Positions 61,194-64,000 of a DNA stretch of 64,000 bases are shown piece after piece. The notes below the pieces were generated by a model, which saw nothing but the letters and a program-made list of their open reading frames with translations, ran no database searches and was not told the origin of the DNA. Each line of letters starts with the position of its first letter. Positions within the stretch are counted from its first letter, which is position 1. Location: NCBI RefSeq assembly GCF_036884255.1, contig NZ_CP145605.1:2852001-2916000 (forward strand), given 5' to 3'. Both the position numbers and the translations under genes were made by a program. This DNA comes from Paenibacillus tundrae. GTDB taxonomy: Bacteria; Bacillota; Bacilli; Paenibacillales; Paenibacillaceae.

Positions 61194-61964
61194 ATGACAT
61201 TTCCCGTACTAGAAGGCAAAGTAGCTATTGTAACAGGAGCAGCAATGGGCATGGGAGAGGCAACAGCGAGGCTGTTCGCAGAGGCCAAAGCTAAAGTGAT
61301 TGTTGCAGATTTTAATGAAGAAAAGGGACGTGCCGTAGCTGAAGCGATTCAAGCATCTGGTGGCGAATCTGCTTTTTACAAAGTTGATATTTCAAAATCT
61401 GAAGAAGTGCAGGCGATGGTGAAGTTTGCCGTAGATACTTATGGTAAACTCGATGTAGCTGTCAACAATGCGGCACTTACACCAGATGATAAACCAGCCG
61501 CAGAGTTTGACGAAGCGTACTGGCATCGTTTGATGTCCGTCGATCTAACAGGAACCGCTCTGTGTATGAAGTATGAATTGCAGCAAATGTTGAAACAAGG
61601 GCATGGTGGCTCAATTATTAATATCTCTTCCGTGAGTGGATTCCGTCCTCAACCTAATAACATTGCTTATGTTGCTGCCAAACATGGAGTCGTGGGCATG
61701 ACGAAGGTAGCTGCTATGGAAAATGGCCCACATAACATTCGCGTAAACACAGTAGCACCAGGTGCGATTGACACACCGATGCTTCGTGGGGCGTTGGATC
61801 AATTCGGCTTTACTGCCGAGGAATATGCTCCTCAGCTTAGCTTGCTGAATCGTTTTGGACAACCTGATGAAATCGCACAAGCGAGCCTCTGGTTGGCATC
61901 GGATGCATCGTCCTATGTAACGGGCACGACAATACATGCTGATGCTGGTTACACCTCGCGATAA
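61194..61964 (+). CDS. SDR-family oxidoreductase (classical)
   Basis: Classical short-chain dehydrogenase of about 256 residues. Rossmann motif TGAAMGMGEA, NNAA (VNNAALT), catalytic Ser in NISSVSG, YVAAKHG (Tyr/Lys), and the closing YVTGTTIHADAGYT. NAD(H) or NADP(H) preference is suggested to be NAD by D in VIVADFNEE. ATG 61194 follows GGAGGT by 6 bases; the longer reading runs through the operator. Divergent TetR regulator; substrate unknown. Confidence 0.92.
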   Translation: MTFPVLEGKVAIVTGAAMGMGEATARLFAEAKAKVIVADFNEEKGRAVAEAIQASGGESAFYKVDISKSEEVQAMVKFAVDTYGKLDVAVNNAALTPDDKPAAEFDEAYWHRLMSVDLTGTALCMKYELQQMLKQGHGGSIINISSVSGFRPQPNNIAYVAAKHGVVGMTKVAAMENGPHNIRVNTVAPGAIDTPMLRGALDQFGFTAEEYAPQLSLLNRFGQPDEIAQASLWLASDASSYVTGTTIHADAGYTSR

Positions 61965-62084
61965 GAGTAGATTACTGCACTGGTACTGAAGGTCAGCATT
62001 GGAAAATCCCAGCTGTGCAGCCGTGCAAGCAAGGTGAAACCGCTCTCATTATTATTATTTCTAAAAAAAGAATCTACATTAAAA

Positions 62085-62113
62085 TTGACATTTCCTCTAT
62101 TCCTTGCTAAAGT
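62085..62113 (+). promoter_or_regulatory. Promoter of the 6-phospho-beta-glucosidase gene
   Basis: TTGACA (62085-62090), 17-base spacer, TAAAGT (62108-62113), followed by a leader with an antiterminator site. Confidence 0.75.
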
Positions 62114-62140
62114 TTTATCCAATCCGCATAATTGTGATCT

Positions 62141-62219
62141 GGGAATGTTACCGATACGGGCATAACCTGAGCTGGCTTGCTTACACGTCAAAGTGTAACC
62201 AGGCTGGTTCGGGTTTTTT
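62141..62219 (+). promoter_or_regulatory. RAT antiterminator and overlapping terminator
   Basis: The block 62141-62167 begins GGGAATGTTACCGATACGGG and ends CATAACC, close to the ribonucleic antiterminator (RAT) sites bound by LicT/SacT/BglG proteins. Its end overlaps a terminator: AACCTGA (62164-62170) pairs with TTCGGGTT (62208-62216), inner stem TTACAC/GTGTAA, followed by six T (62214-62219). Expression of the downstream gene would need a sugar-activated antiterminator protein. Confidence 0.72.
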
Positions 62220-62270
62220 CTATTTATTTATCCTAGATTGCAGAATCGTGGTAGATGATGAATTACATAA

Positions 62271-63731
<1,461 letters not shown>

Positions 63732-63789
63732 TACCTTAGCTTGGCAATCGGAAGAACCAGAACAGTGGGACTTCCGGTTGTCCCCTCAT

Positions 63790-63827
63790 TGAAAGCGTTG
63801 ACATATGGACACGTTTCGCGCTATACT
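63790..63827 (+). promoter_or_regulatory. Promoter with overlapping cre box
   Basis: TTGACA (63798-63803), 18-base spacer, TATACT (63822-63827). The cre sequence TGAAAGCGTTGACA (63790-63803) matches the CcpA consensus throughout and covers the -35 box, predicting direct catabolite repression. Confidence 0.82.
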
Positions 63828-63848
63828 TGACGCAAATATATCGTTTAT

Positions 63849-63939
63849 GGGATTGTTACTACACGAAGTAGGCAAAACCTGAGCAACAAAAAAAGAAGAC
63901 ATGTTGTCTTGTTTATTTTGTGTTGCTTCAGGTTTTTTT
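63849..63939 (+). promoter_or_regulatory. Second RAT antiterminator with terminator
   Basis: The block 63849-63879 starts GGGATTGTTACT and ends GTAGGCAAAACC, an almost canonical LicT/BglG-type RAT. It overlaps the terminator formed by AACCTGAGCAACA (63877-63888 region) and TGTTGCTTCAGGTT (63921-63934), followed by seven T. Confidence 0.88.
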
Positions 63940-63993
63940 GTGCCCAAAAATGATAAATTACAGATATACGTGGAACGTGACGGGGGGATTGAA

Positions 63994-64000
63994 GTGAAAA
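63994..64000 (+). CDS. Start of a gene cut by the window edge
   Basis: GTG AAA A... at the last seven bases, with GGGGGG six bases upstream. Its RAT/terminator leader and cre-covered promoter suggest a BglG/LicT antiterminator or a beta-glucoside PTS permease; the product cannot be read. Confidence 0.5.

Overview
The window is chromosomal DNA from a low-GC Gram-positive spore-former, most likely a Paenibacillus. The grounds are the Bacillota protein families present (VanY, Asp23/Gls24, YqkB, YdcZ, YuxG-type rhamnose enzyme, LicT-type antiterminator sites, cre boxes, RNase J), strong AGGAGG ribosome sites with TTG/GTG starts, and a very large SLH-anchored surface protein. There are no phage or transposase genes, no rRNA or tRNA genes and no CRISPR array. 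I count about 43 genes, most closed by clear intrinsic terminators.

Layout. 0.2-4 kb: two-component system, AI-2E permease, Asp23-like protein. 4-9.3 kb: AraC regulator divergent from an aldo/keto reductase, then an acyl-CoA ligase and an M29 aminopeptidase. 9.4-17.3 kb: single genes (GyrI-like, LRR protein, nitroreductase, VanY carboxypeptidase, HesB-like YqkB, DUF1349, SET domain, ABC-F ATPase). 17.7-22.4 kb: sulfite reductase cysJ-cysI and a YebC regulator. 22.5-25.2 kb, minus strand: YdcZ, YeiL-like Crp/Fnr regulator, second YdcZ, then a Nif3-like protein. 25.6-28.8 kb: heme oxygenase and bacteriophytochrome, a complete light-sensor pair whose GGDEF domain is degenerate. 29-34.2 kb: a tight operon of TerB-domain protein, BrxD-like DUF2791 ATPase and Lhr/BrxHI-like helicase. 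This is the best candidate in the window for a poorly described (possibly anti-phage) system.

34.2-38.1 kb: a purine-family riboswitch in front of an EamA transporter, a cupredoxin, a structured MITE-like spacer, and an epimerase plus alpha/beta hydrolase. 38.1-45.8 kb: a 2499-residue FN3/SLH surface protein whose promoter lies upstream of a strong terminator. 45.9-50.3 kb: TreR-like regulator, RhaEW and RhaA for L-rhamnose. 50.5-52.2 kb: RNase J. 52.5-57.2 kb: sucrose locus (LacI repressor, GH32 hydrolase, PTS EIIBCA) with two palindromic operators. 57.3-64 kb: Mn-catalase, GH5 endoglucanase with a cre box, TetR/SDR divergent pair, a GH1 6-phospho-beta-glucosidase behind a RAT antiterminator, and at the right edge a second RAT/terminator with the first codons of another gene.

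The overall picture is a plant- or soil-associated polysaccharide user with carbon-catabolite control (cre, RAT, LacI), cell-surface display (SLH) and light sensing. All family assignments come from motifs read by eye; no database search was run.
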